Assembly: GCF_022569295.1 (NCBI RefSeq)
Contig: NZ_JAKFIA010000001.1
Coordinates: 449,001 to 513,000 of the forward strand
DNA: 64,000 nucleotides
Direction of reading: 5' to 3'
From: Pedomonas mirosovicensis
GTDB lineage: Bacteria > Pseudomonadota > Alphaproteobacteria > Sphingomonadales > Sphingomonadaceae
A model generated the notes under the pieces. It was not told where the DNA came from, made no database searches, and saw only the letters and a program-made list of their open reading frames with translations. The position numbers and the translations under genes are program-made. Below, piece by piece: positions 57,281-64,000 of this stretch. Within the stretch, counting starts at the first letter, position 1, and each line of letters starts with the position of its first letter.

Positions 57281-58168
57281 GTGGCGTCACGTCTGGCCTT
57301 TCCCGCCCTCCTGCTGGGGAGTGGCGTTCTGGCGCTGGGACCATTGTTGGTCCGCGTCGCCCCGGTCGGCCCCATGCAGTCCGCCTTCTGGCGGCTGGGG
57401 GTGGCGGTGATCCCGCTTCTGCTTCTGGTCTACCTCATGCCCGGCCAGCGGCCGGAAACCCGGCCCAGTCGCGGCCTGTGGGCCGGCATGGCGCTGGCCG
57501 GCCTGTTCTTTGCCGCCGACCTCATGACCTGGCACCTGGGGATAGTCCGCACCACCATCGCCAACGCCAGCCTGTTCGGCAACATGGCCAGCTTCATGAT
57601 GATGGGCTACGGCGTTGCGGTGATGGGTCTGCGGCCCACGCGGCGGCAGGCCATGGGCATGGGGGTGGCGGTCATCGGCGCGCTGTGCCTGTTCGGGGCC
57701 AGTGCCGAGCTTTCCCTGCGCCACTTCACGGGCGACCTGTTGTGCCTGCTCGCGGCCGCCTTCTACACCGGCTATCTCGTCTCCATCGCCCGGGCGCGCA
57801 GCGCCCTCTCCGCCATGGCGGTGCTGGCAGGCAGTTCGCTGGCCGGCGCGCTCGCCATCCTGCCGATCGTTCTGATGTCGCCGGAGCCGCTGGTGCCCGC
57901 CACCTTCGAAGGCTGGCTGCCGCTCATCGTGCTCGGGCTGGGCGGGCAGGTGCTGGGCCAGGGGCTGATCGTCTATGCCCTTGCCCACCTGTCGCCGTCG
58001 GTCAGCGGCATCGGCCTGCTCTCCCAACCGGTGCTGGCCACGCTCATCGGCTGGCTGGCGTTCGGGGAAGTGATGGGCCCGCTGGAGCTGTTCGGCGCAT
58101 CCCTCATTCTCCTGGCGTTAATCAGCCAGTCCCTTCCAGCCAGATCTGCCCGTCAGCCAGCCGAATAG
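57281..58168 (+). CDS. DMT superfamily (EamA) transporter
   Basis: 295 residues, about ten hydrophobic spans, in two EamA halves (LLLGSGVLALGPLLVRVAPV near residue 9 and LLCLLAAAFYTGYLVSIARA near residue 154). The start is GTG 57281, with GGAGG nine bases upstream; GTG 57230 would add 17 polar residues. Probably exports a small metabolite; substrate unknown. Its 3' end overlaps the convergent Rieske gene by 47 bases. Confidence 0.86.
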   Translation: MASRLAFPALLLGSGVLALGPLLVRVAPVGPMQSAFWRLGVAVIPLLLLVYLMPGQRPETRPSRGLWAGMALAGLFFAADLMTWHLGIVRTTIANASLFGNMASFMMMGYGVAVMGLRPTRRQAMGMGVAVIGALCLFGASAELSLRHFTGDLLCLLAAAFYTGYLVSIARARSALSAMAVLAGSSLAGALAILPIVLMSPEPLVPATFEGWLPLIVLGLGGQVLGQGLIVYALAHLSPSVSGIGLLSQPVLATLIGWLAFGEVMGPLELFGASLILLALISQSLPARSARQPAE

Positions 58169-58478
58169 GCGCCGCCTCCAGCGCCTTGCCCCGGCAGGGC
58201 CCGGCGGTGCACAGGCCGGAGGCGGGATCGAACAGCGCCCCGTGGGTGGCGCAGATGAGGCGCTGGCCGTCCGCCGTGAATACCCGGCCGGGCACGAGAT
58301 CGAGCGGCGTGCCCACGTGCGGGCAGCGGTTGCGGAAGGCGCGCACCTCCCCTTGCCAGCGGTAGAGCAGCACCGTGCCGCCCCGGAAGGGCACGACGAG
58401 CGCCCGGCCTTCGGGGATCTGCTCTTCCCGTGCGACAGGATGCATCGCCGGGCCGTGATCGGGCTTGGGATCGGTCAT
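58122..58478 (-). CDS. Rieske (2Fe-2S) domain protein
   Basis: 118 residues from ATG 58478, one Rieske domain. Both cluster-binding boxes are present: NRCPHVGTPL near residue 51 and CATHGALFDPASG near residue 76, giving two Cys and two His ligands. It resembles ferredoxin subunits of ring-hydroxylating dioxygenases or the small NirD-type electron carriers; no partner oxygenase is nearby. Its 3' end is inside the DMT transporter gene, an antisense overlap. Confidence 0.85.
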   Translation of the reverse strand: MTDPKPDHGPAMHPVAREEQIPEGRALVVPFRGGTVLLYRWQGEVRAFRNRCPHVGTPLDLVPGRVFTADGQRLICATHGALFDPASGLCTAGPCRGKALEAAPIRLADGQIWLEGTG

Positions 58479-58543
58479 GCCATTGGTGTACCGTTCGCGC
58501 CCCAGATCAACAAGATTTGGCCCAACAAGCGAGGTTTCTTTCC

Positions 58544-59038
58544 GTGCGCGTGACCTGGCGGCTCTTTCCCCTGCCCCTTCTTGCCCTGGCATTGCTGGCC
58601 GGCTGCGACCGCAAGCCCGAGCCGATCCATTACAAGCTGGACGGCACCTGGGCGTGGGCGAGCGAGATGAACTGCTACGGCAACGAGAACACCATCGCCT
58701 TCAAGGGGCGCAGCATTCAGGTATTCCTGCACGGTGATCTCACGATGTCGGTATCGGATGCCGAGATCTCGGAGGACATGCTCGACGGCAAGCCACTGCT
58801 CACCGTGCGCTACACGCTCAAGGAGCGCGACCTTGAGGTTCGCGACTTCGAGGACCGCGATTACGAGGATCGGGACTTCGAGGAGCAGTACCTGGCGCTG
58901 GACGCCGACACGCTCCAGCCGCTGGAGACGGAGGTGGACGGCAAGCCCCAGATCTCGGCGGCCAGCAGCGACAAGAGGCTGGTGCGCTGTCCCGCCGATA
59001 CCCTGACGCCCATGCCGGCGCCGGCCCCCACACGATAA
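58544..59038 (+). CDS. Hypothetical lipoprotein with acidic repeat
   Basis: 164 residues from GTG 58544. A lipobox LLAGC near residue 20 follows a short signal sequence, so it is probably lipid-anchored. Residues near 88-110 are a charged repeat, DLEVRDFEDRDYEDRDFEEQ, from near-repeated codons. Two Cys (MNCYGN near residue 42 and VRCPADT near the end) may form a disulphide. No family recognised. Divergent from the Rieske gene and convergent with rraA. Confidence 0.65.
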   Translation: MRVTWRLFPLPLLALALLAGCDRKPEPIHYKLDGTWAWASEMNCYGNENTIAFKGRSIQVFLHGDLTMSVSDAEISEDMLDGKPLLTVRYTLKERDLEVRDFEDRDYEDRDFEEQYLALDADTLQPLETEVDGKPQISAASSDKRLVRCPADTLTPMPAPAPTR

Positions 59039-59045
59039 GGCGCGA

Positions 59046-59525
59046 TCAGGCGCGCACGATCACCACGCCGTCCTCGTCCGCCACCACATGGTCGCCGGGC
59101 TGGATGAAGATGCCATTGATATTGACGGCGACATTGAGCGAACCGGTGCCTTGCTTGGCGGGGGGACGCGGGCAGGTGCCCAGCGCCTTTACGCCCACGG
59201 GCAGGCTCGCCAGCTCGATCGAGTCCCGTACCACGCCGAAGACGATCATGCCCGCCCAGCCGTTGCGGACCGCCAGCGCTCCAAGGTTGCCGCCCACCAT
59301 GGCGCAGTGGCGCCCGCCGCCGTTGTCCACCACCAGCACCCGTCCTTCGCCTGGCTGTTCAAGCTGGGCGCGCACGAGGCCGTTGTCGTTGCGGGCGGCA
59401 ATGGTCGCCACGCGGCCGGAGAAACGCCGCACCGCGCCGTAGTCCCGCCAATCCAGCGCCAGCACCTGGGCCTTGTCGCCCAGCGCATCGCACAGATCCG
59501 CCGTGATCGCCGGCAGCTTCTCCAT
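59046..59525 (-). CDS. rraA: RraA family protein (RNase E activity regulator)
   Basis: 159-residue trimeric-fold protein: [18 protein letters not shown] near residue 7, [20 protein letters not shown] near residue 75 and [20 protein letters not shown] near residue 96. E. coli RraA inhibits RNase E; related proteins are aldolases for 4-hydroxy-4-methyl-2-oxoglutarate. The short length and sequence fit the RraA branch, but activity is inferred. Upstream lies a dispersed-repeat hairpin. Confidence 0.88.
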   Translation of the reverse strand: MEKLPAITADLCDALGDKAQVLALDWRDYGAVRRFSGRVATIAARNDNGLVRAQLEQPGEGRVLVVDNGGGRHCAMVGGNLGALAVRNGWAGMIVFGVVRDSIELASLPVGVKALGTCPRPPAKQGTGSLNVAVNINGIFIQPGDHVVADEDGVVIVRA

Positions 59526-59563
59526 CGGCCCCCCTCCTTTGTCTGCCGTCTTTCATTCTATTT

Positions 59564-59595
59564 CCTGCAGGAGGGCTTGTCCCCCCGTGCCCCCC
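59564..59595. repeat. Dispersed repeat, single-ended copy 7
   Basis: CCTGCAGGAGGG...CCCCCCGTGCCCC followed by TTTTTTGGGAAGCGTGTCCGG, a diverged left half. It lies between rraA and aceA, about 40 bases upstream of the rraA start. No right-hand hairpin is visible. Confidence 0.5.
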
Positions 59596-59647
59596 TCTTT
59601 TTTGGGAAGCGTGTCCGGAACCACACGCATGGCCGGTGGCGAATAGG

Positions 59648-59685
59648 AAAAAGGGGCCGGTGCCGACAGGCGCACCGACCCCTTC
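59648..59685 (-). terminator. Rho-independent terminator of aceA
   Basis: On the reverse strand AAGGGGTCGGTGC pairs with GCACCGGCCCCTT, followed by TTT. It lies 45 bases beyond the aceA stop. Confidence 0.82.
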
Positions 59686-59729
59686 CCCCTCCCCCACCGG
59701 CCCCCTCCCCACCGGTGGCGCGCACCGGA

Positions 59730-61019
59730 TTACGCGGCGGCGGTCTTGAACTGCGCCGCTTCCGTCGACTCCTTCAGTGCAATGGTCGAAGCCTCGCCCC
59801 CCGCGATGGCGACGGCCACCTGGTCGAAGTAGCCGGTGCCCACCTCGCGCTGGTGGCGGGTGGCGGTGTACCCGAACTGCTCGGAGGCGAACTCGGCCTG
59901 TTGCAGCTCGGAATAGGCGGCCATGCCCCGGTCGCGGTAGCCGCGCGCCAGCTCGAACATGCCGTGGTTGAGGCTGTGGAAGCCTGCCAGCGTGACGAAC
60001 TGGAACTTGTAGCCCATCGCGCCCAGCTCACGCTGGAACTTGGCGATGGTGGCCTTGTCCAGGTTCGCCTCCCAGTTGAACGAGGGCGAGCAGTTATAGG
60101 CCAGCAGCTTGCCCGGATATTCCTTCTTCACGGCTTCCGCGAACTGGCGCGCCTCGTCCAGGTTCGGGTGGCTGGTCTCCCACCACAGCAAATCGGCATA
60201 TTCGGCGAAGGAGAGCCCGCGCTTGATGCAGTGGGCCAGCCCCGTGCCCTCCTTCAGGCGGAAGAAGCCCTCGGGCGTGCGCTCGCCGGTCAGGAACTCG
60301 CGGTCGCGCTCGTCCACGTCGGATGTGATGAGCTTGGCCGATTCGGCGTCCGTGCGGGCGACGATCACGGTCGGCACGCCGCAGATGTCCGCCGCCAGCC
60401 GGGCGGCGTTGAGGTTGCGGATGTGGGCTTGCGTCGGGATCAGCACCTTGCCCCCTAAGTGCCCGCACTTCTTCTCGGAGGCCAGCTGGTCCTCGAAGTG
60501 CACGCCTGCCGCGCCCGCCTCGATGAACGCCTTCATGATCTCGTGGGCATTGAGCGGCCCGCCGAAGCCCGCCTCGGCATCGGCGATGATCGGCGCGAAC
60601 CAGTCCCGCTGCGCGCCGCCCTCGGCGTGCTCGATCTGGTCGGCGCGCTGGAGCGTCTTGTTGATCTTCCGCACCAGCTCCGGCGCGGCGTTGGCCGGGT
60701 AGAGCGACTGGTCCGGGTACATCTGGCCCGCCGTATTAGCGTCCGCTGCCACCTGCCAGCCGGAGAGGTAGATGGCCTTCAGCCCGGCGCGCACCATCTG
60801 CATGGCCTGGTTGCCGGACAGCGCGCCCAGCGCGTTGATGTAATCCTCGGTATGCAGCAATTCCCACAGCTTCAGGCTCGTGCGCTCGGCCAGGGTGTGG
60901 CTGATCCGCACCGAGCCGCGCAGCCGCTCCACATCGGCCGGGGTATAGTTGCGCTTGATGCCATCGAACCGGCCCTTCGGGGCGGCGGGAACCAGTTGCT
61001 CAAAGCTGGTTGCGGTCAT
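59730..61019 (-). CDS. aceA: Isocitrate lyase
   Basis: First enzyme of the glyoxylate shunt: isocitrate to glyoxylate and succinate. The 429 residues have the catalytic signature [11 protein letters not shown] near residue 181 and [13 protein letters not shown], with YNCSPSFNW near residue 314. Normal length. It diverges from scfR across 239 bases carrying two operator-like dyads. Confidence 0.97.
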   Translation of the reverse strand: MTATSFEQLVPAAPKGRFDGIKRNYTPADVERLRGSVRISHTLAERTSLKLWELLHTEDYINALGALSGNQAMQMVRAGLKAIYLSGWQVAADANTAGQMYPDQSLYPANAAPELVRKINKTLQRADQIEHAEGGAQRDWFAPIIADAEAGFGGPLNAHEIMKAFIEAGAAGVHFEDQLASEKKCGHLGGKVLIPTQAHIRNLNAARLAADICGVPTVIVARTDAESAKLITSDVDERDREFLTGERTPEGFFRLKEGTGLAHCIKRGLSFAEYADLLWWETSHPNLDEARQFAEAVKKEYPGKLLAYNCSPSFNWEANLDKATIAKFQRELGAMGYKFQFVTLAGFHSLNHGMFELARGYRDRGMAAYSELQQAEFASEQFGYTATRHQREVGTGYFDQVAVAIAGGEASTIALKESTEAAQFKTAAA

Positions 61020-61054
61020 GTCTCGTCCCTTCTGTGCACGTGAAAAATTTTACA

Positions 61055-61074
61055 AACCAAGTACTGTCTTGGTT
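61055..61074. promoter_or_regulatory. Operator-like dyad 1 in the aceA-scfR gap
   Basis: AACCAAG-TACTGT-CTTGGTT, a perfect 7-base dyad 36 bases upstream of the aceA start. It resembles dyad 2, so both may bind the adjacent ScfR-type regulator. Confidence 0.5.
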
Positions 61075-61134
61075 GCGCCGGCAGAGGTTTTGACAAAGTC
61101 TCCTGCCGGGCCACCTGTTGTTCGGGGGTTTGAC

Positions 61135-61156
61135 AAACAAGTGCTTGCCTTGGTTT
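61135..61156. promoter_or_regulatory. Operator-like dyad 2 in the aceA-scfR gap
   Basis: AAACAAG-TGCTTGC-CTTGGTTT, near-symmetric and sharing ACAA(A)C-AAGT and TTGGTTTGCG with dyad 1, 80 bases away. A TTGACA also overlaps at 61130. Confidence 0.5.
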
Positions 61157-61258
61157 GCGCGAGTCAGTATCGAATTACAAGTTGATGGGCCGCCGAAAAG
61201 TGTGGCCATGTATTCAGTGGCGTGGGTTAAATTGGTCAAATTGTAAAGAAATGTAAAA

Positions 61259-62725
61259 ATGGCTCTGGCGGTCTCAACCGAACGGAAACTCTTCGCTGGC
61301 CCGCGGCTGCGGCGGTTGCGCGCCCAGCTGGGCCTCACCCAAAGCCGCATGGCGGAGGAGCTGGGGGTTTCGGTCAGCTACCTGAACCTGATCGAGCGCA
61401 ACCAGCGGCCGCTGACGGCCCAGTTCCTGCTGCGGCTGGCGGAGGTGTTCAATCTCGACCTGCGGCAACTGACCGGCGACGCGGACGACCGCACGCTGGC
61501 GGACGTGGGCGAGGTGCTGGCGGACGGGCTGTTCCGCAGCCTCGAGGTGAGCCGCAACGAGGTGAGCGACTTCGTGCAGAGCTTCCCCGCCATGGCGCAG
61601 GCGTTGACCCGCCTCTATGGCCTCTACCGCGACAAGGCGGGCGCGGCCGTGGCCGATGCGGGCGGCGCGGGCGACGATGGGCGCGGCGTGACGGATGCCT
61701 CCGGCCCGCTGGAGCGGGTGCGCGACATCATTCAGGAACGGCGCAACCACTTCCCCGAGCTGGACGAGAAGGCGGAGACAATCGCCGAGGAGCTGCGGCT
61801 GCATGGCGAGGACCTGTTCGCCGCGCTGAAGGAGCGGCTGCGGGCCAAGCACGGCATTGCGGTGCGCGTGCTGCCTGTCGACGTGCTGCCCGAATCGCTG
61901 CGCCGGTACGACTACCACCGCCGCCAGCTCCAGCTCTCCGAACTGTTGCAACCGGAGAGCCGGGCTTTCCACGCCGCCTATCAGCTGGCCTATGCCGAGG
62001 CGCGGGCGGACATGGATCGCATCATCGAAGGCGCAGGGCTGGAGGATGGCCCGGCCCAGCACCTGCTGCGCGTGAACCTCGCCAACTACTTCGCGGCGGC
62101 GGTGATGATGCCCTACGGCCGCTTCCTCGCGGCGGCGGAGCAGCTGAACTACGACCTCACCCTGCTCGGCGCGCGCTTCGGGGCCAGCTACGAGCAGGTG
62201 TGCCACCGGCTCACCACGCTCCAGCGGCCGGGCGCGCGCGGCGTGCCCTTCTTCCTCATCCGGGTGGATCAGGCGGGCAACGTCTCCAAGCGCTACTCGG
62301 CGGGGCGGTTCCACTTCTCCAAGTTCGGCGGCACCTGCCCGCTGTGGTCCCTGCACGCCACCTTCCGCGCGCCGGGGCAAATCCTCACCGAAGTCGTCGA
62401 GATGCCGGATGGCACCCGCTACTTCTCCATCAGCCGCACGGTGCGAACCCATGTGAACGGCTGGGGCAACATCGAGCCGCAGTTCGCCATCGGCCTCGGG
62501 TGCGAGCTGAAATACGCCCGCCATCTGGTCTACAGCCGGGGGCTCGACCTCGAAAACCCCAACGCCACGCCCATCGGCGTCAACTGCGCCCTGTGCGAGC
62601 GGGAAGCCTGCCGCCAGCGCAGCCAGCCGCCGCTGTCCAGAACCCTCATCATCGACGAGCGCTCGCGGGGGGCGACCCCCTACCGTTTCGCAGAACCGGG
62701 AGTTCCCGCACCCCTGCCGCGCTGA
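61259..62725 (+). CDS. Short-chain fatty acyl regulator family (ScfR/RamB-type) XRE regulator
   Basis: 488 residues: N-terminal XRE helix-turn-helix (LRRLRAQLGLTQSRMAEELG, then SYLNLIERNQRPLTAQFLLR), a central IrrE/metalloprotease-like region and a Cys-rich C-terminus (NCALCEREACRQR) near residue 447. This matches ScfR/RamB proteins that sense acyl-CoA status and control acetate and glyoxylate genes. Placed between aceA and aceB, it probably regulates both. The spacing to aceB is 44 bases. Confidence 0.88.
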   Translation: MALAVSTERKLFAGPRLRRLRAQLGLTQSRMAEELGVSVSYLNLIERNQRPLTAQFLLRLAEVFNLDLRQLTGDADDRTLADVGEVLADGLFRSLEVSRNEVSDFVQSFPAMAQALTRLYGLYRDKAGAAVADAGGAGDDGRGVTDASGPLERVRDIIQERRNHFPELDEKAETIAEELRLHGEDLFAALKERLRAKHGIAVRVLPVDVLPESLRRYDYHRRQLQLSELLQPESRAFHAAYQLAYAEARADMDRIIEGAGLEDGPAQHLLRVNLANYFAAAVMMPYGRFLAAAEQLNYDLTLLGARFGASYEQVCHRLTTLQRPGARGVPFFLIRVDQAGNVSKRYSAGRFHFSKFGGTCPLWSLHATFRAPGQILTEVVEMPDGTRYFSISRTVRTHVNGWGNIEPQFAIGLGCELKYARHLVYSRGLDLENPNATPIGVNCALCEREACRQRSQPPLSRTLIIDERSRGATPYRFAEPGVPAPLPR

Positions 62726-62769
62726 CCGGCGGGGACTGAACACGTCACGTGCAGAAGGAGGAGGCTTTG

Positions 62770-64000
62770 ATGTCCGTAACCGGCGTTCAGATCACCGGCC
62801 CCATGAATCCGGGCTATGAAACCATCCTGACGGACGAGGCCGTCGCCTTCCTTGCCGGGCTGCATCGCCGGTTCGAGGCGACGCGGCGGGAGCGGCTGGC
62901 CGCCCGCGCCGCCCTGCAAGCCCGGCTGGACGCAGGCGAGAAGCTGGGCTTTTTGCCGGAAACCGCCGCCATTCGCGGCGCACCGTGGAAGATCGGCACC
63001 ATCCCGCAGGACCTCACCGACCGCCGGGTGGAAATCACCGGGCCGGTTGATCGCAAGATGGTCATCAACGCGCTGAACTCCGGCGCGAAGTGCTTCATGG
63101 CCTGCTTCGAGGATGCCTCGACGCCGGCGTGGGAGATCATGGTCGAAGGGCAGGTCAACCTGCGCGACGCCGTTGCCGGCACCATCAGCCTGACGGACGA
63201 GACATCCGGCAAGGAATACCGGCTGGGCAAGGAGACCGCGACGCTCATCGCCAGGCCGCGCGGCTGGCATCTTCTGGAGAAGCACCTCTATGTGGACGGC
63301 GAGCCGATCGCAGGCGCGCTGTTCGACTTCGGCCTCTACTTCTTCCATAACGCGAAGGCGCTGCTGGCCAAGGGTTCCGGGCCTTACCTCTACCTGCCCA
63401 AGATGGAGCACTATCTGGAAGCGCGGCTGTGGAACGATGTGTTCGTCTACGCCCAATCACAGCTGGGTCTTCCGGTGGGCACCATCAAGGCGACGGTGCT
63501 CATCGAGACCCTGCCCGCCGCCTTCCAGACCGAGGAGATCCTGTGGGAGCTGCGCGAGCACATCGTGGCGCTCAACTGCGGCCGGTGGGACTACATCTTC
63601 AGCTACATCAAGCGCCAGCGTACCGACCCCAACGCCGTGCTGCCGGACCGCGCCGCCGTCACCATGACCGTGCCGTTCATGCGGAACTACTCTCTCCACA
63701 CCATCCGCACCTGCCACCTGCACGGGGCCTATGCCATGGGCGGCATGTCCGCCTTCATTCCGGTGAAGAACGACGAGGCCCGCAACGCGGCGGCGTTCGA
63801 GCAGGTGCGCGCTGACAAGGAACGCGAGGCAACGGACGGCCACGACGGCACCTGGGTCGCCCACCCCGGCCTGGTGCCGGTAGCTCTGCAAGTGTTCGAC
63901 CGGATCATGCCCGGCCCCAACCAGGTCGCCAAGATCCCCGACGTGTCGGTATCGGCCGAGGATCTGCTCAGGCCCTGCGAAGGCCCCAAGACACGGCAGG
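62770..64000 (+). CDS. aceB: Malate synthase A, 3' end beyond the window
   Basis: Condenses glyoxylate and acetyl-CoA to malate. ATG 62770 is preceded by GGAGGAGG. The 410 visible residues match malate synthase A: CFMACFEDASTPAWE near residue 99, RPRGWHLLEKHLY near residue 160, GTIKATVLIETLPAAFQTEE near residue 237, and the catalytic-site region GRWDYIFSYIK near residue 274. The C-terminal part is cut by the window edge. Co-directional with scfR, probably one transcript. Confidence 0.96.
   Translation, partial: MSVTGVQITGPMNPGYETILTDEAVAFLAGLHRRFEATRRERLAARAALQARLDAGEKLGFLPETAAIRGAPWKIGTIPQDLTDRRVEITGPVDRKMVINALNSGAKCFMACFEDASTPAWEIMVEGQVNLRDAVAGTISLTDETSGKEYRLGKETATLIARPRGWHLLEKHLYVDGEPIAGALFDFGLYFFHNAKALLAKGSGPYLYLPKMEHYLEARLWNDVFVYAQSQLGLPVGTIKATVLIETLPAAFQTEEILWELREHIVALNCGRWDYIFSYIKRQRTDPNAVLPDRAAVTMTVPFMRNYSLHTIRTCHLHGAYAMGGMSAFIPVKNDEARNAAAFEQVRADKEREATDGHDGTWVAHPGLVPVALQVFDRIMPGPNQVAKIPDVSVSAEDLLRPCEGPKTRQ

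Noticed and set aside
61035-61050. parS-like CACGTGAAA near aceA
   Set aside because: Only half of the palindrome; over 50 kb from parAB and in a promoter region with other dyads.

Overview
The window is GC-rich chromosomal DNA from an alphaproteobacterium, probably a sphingomonad or close relative. The inference rests on gene content and order: hemJ-rho; mnmE-mnmG-rsmG-parA-parB with parS sites; holA-lptE-leuS-DUF3576; purH-heparinase-rpe-rsmB-htpX facing a DUF1674/SDHAF4 gene; a ~1600-residue NAD-glutamate dehydrogenase; and aceA-scfR-aceB. No sequence search was possible, so the taxon is an inference. There are no rRNA genes, prophage, insertion sequences or CRISPR arrays. One tRNA gene, tRNA-Gly(GCC), is present.

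Layout. Positions 1-7.3 kb: hemJ, rho, a TerC-family gene, a reverse-strand group (dienelactone hydrolase, GDPD, quinone reductase), ogt, then mnmE. 7.3-12.2 kb: the chromosome segregation locus, with mnmG-rsmG-parA joined by ATGA overlaps, parB, and four parS palindromes. 12.1-17.2 kb: reverse-strand GNAT, holA, lptE, leuS and a DUF3576 lipoprotein. 17.4-19.1 kb: a frameshifted outer-membrane-protein gene followed by an AT-rich island. 19.1-31.9 kb: thiE-like, yggS, L,D-transpeptidase, an unknown gene, ribA, xthA, lolA, ftsK, a UbiH-type hydroxylase, and a quality-control cluster (cnoX, Lon-N, Trm112, DUF971), then a prolyl-tRNA deacylase. 32-36 kb: tRNA-Gly, an Ldh2-type dehydrogenase, ynfA, a second GDPD, a lone receiver protein and a MarR regulator. 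36.5-44.2 kb: NAD-glutamate dehydrogenase (frame broken), malate dehydrogenase (5' end disturbed), a GNAT and a LysE exporter. 44.5-51.6 kb: purH, heparinase, rpe, rsmB, htpX and the SDHAF4-like gene. 51.7-55 kb: two tandem secreted trypsin-like proteases with PEP-CTERM-type C-termini, then a 28-bp tandem hairpin array. 55-64 kb: acs, a DMT transporter, a Rieske protein, a lipoprotein, rraA, and the glyoxylate shunt (aceA, scfR, and aceB cut by the window end).

How the genes work together. The right end is a coherent acetate block: acs makes acetyl-CoA, aceA and aceB run the glyoxylate shunt, and an ScfR/RamB-type regulator sits between them with two operator-like dyads in the aceA-scfR gap. 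The left end is the centromere-like parS/ParAB system, which usually lies close to oriC.

The least conventional DNA is noncoding. One item is a family of paired-hairpin repeats placed almost always just after stop codons. Another is the 28-bp tandem array of GGAG-loop hairpins at 54830-54963. A third is a nested inverted repeat at 42915-43004. Three genes each appear broken by a single inserted base (17616-17620, about 40044, 42591-42596); sequencing or assembly error should be excluded before any biological reading.
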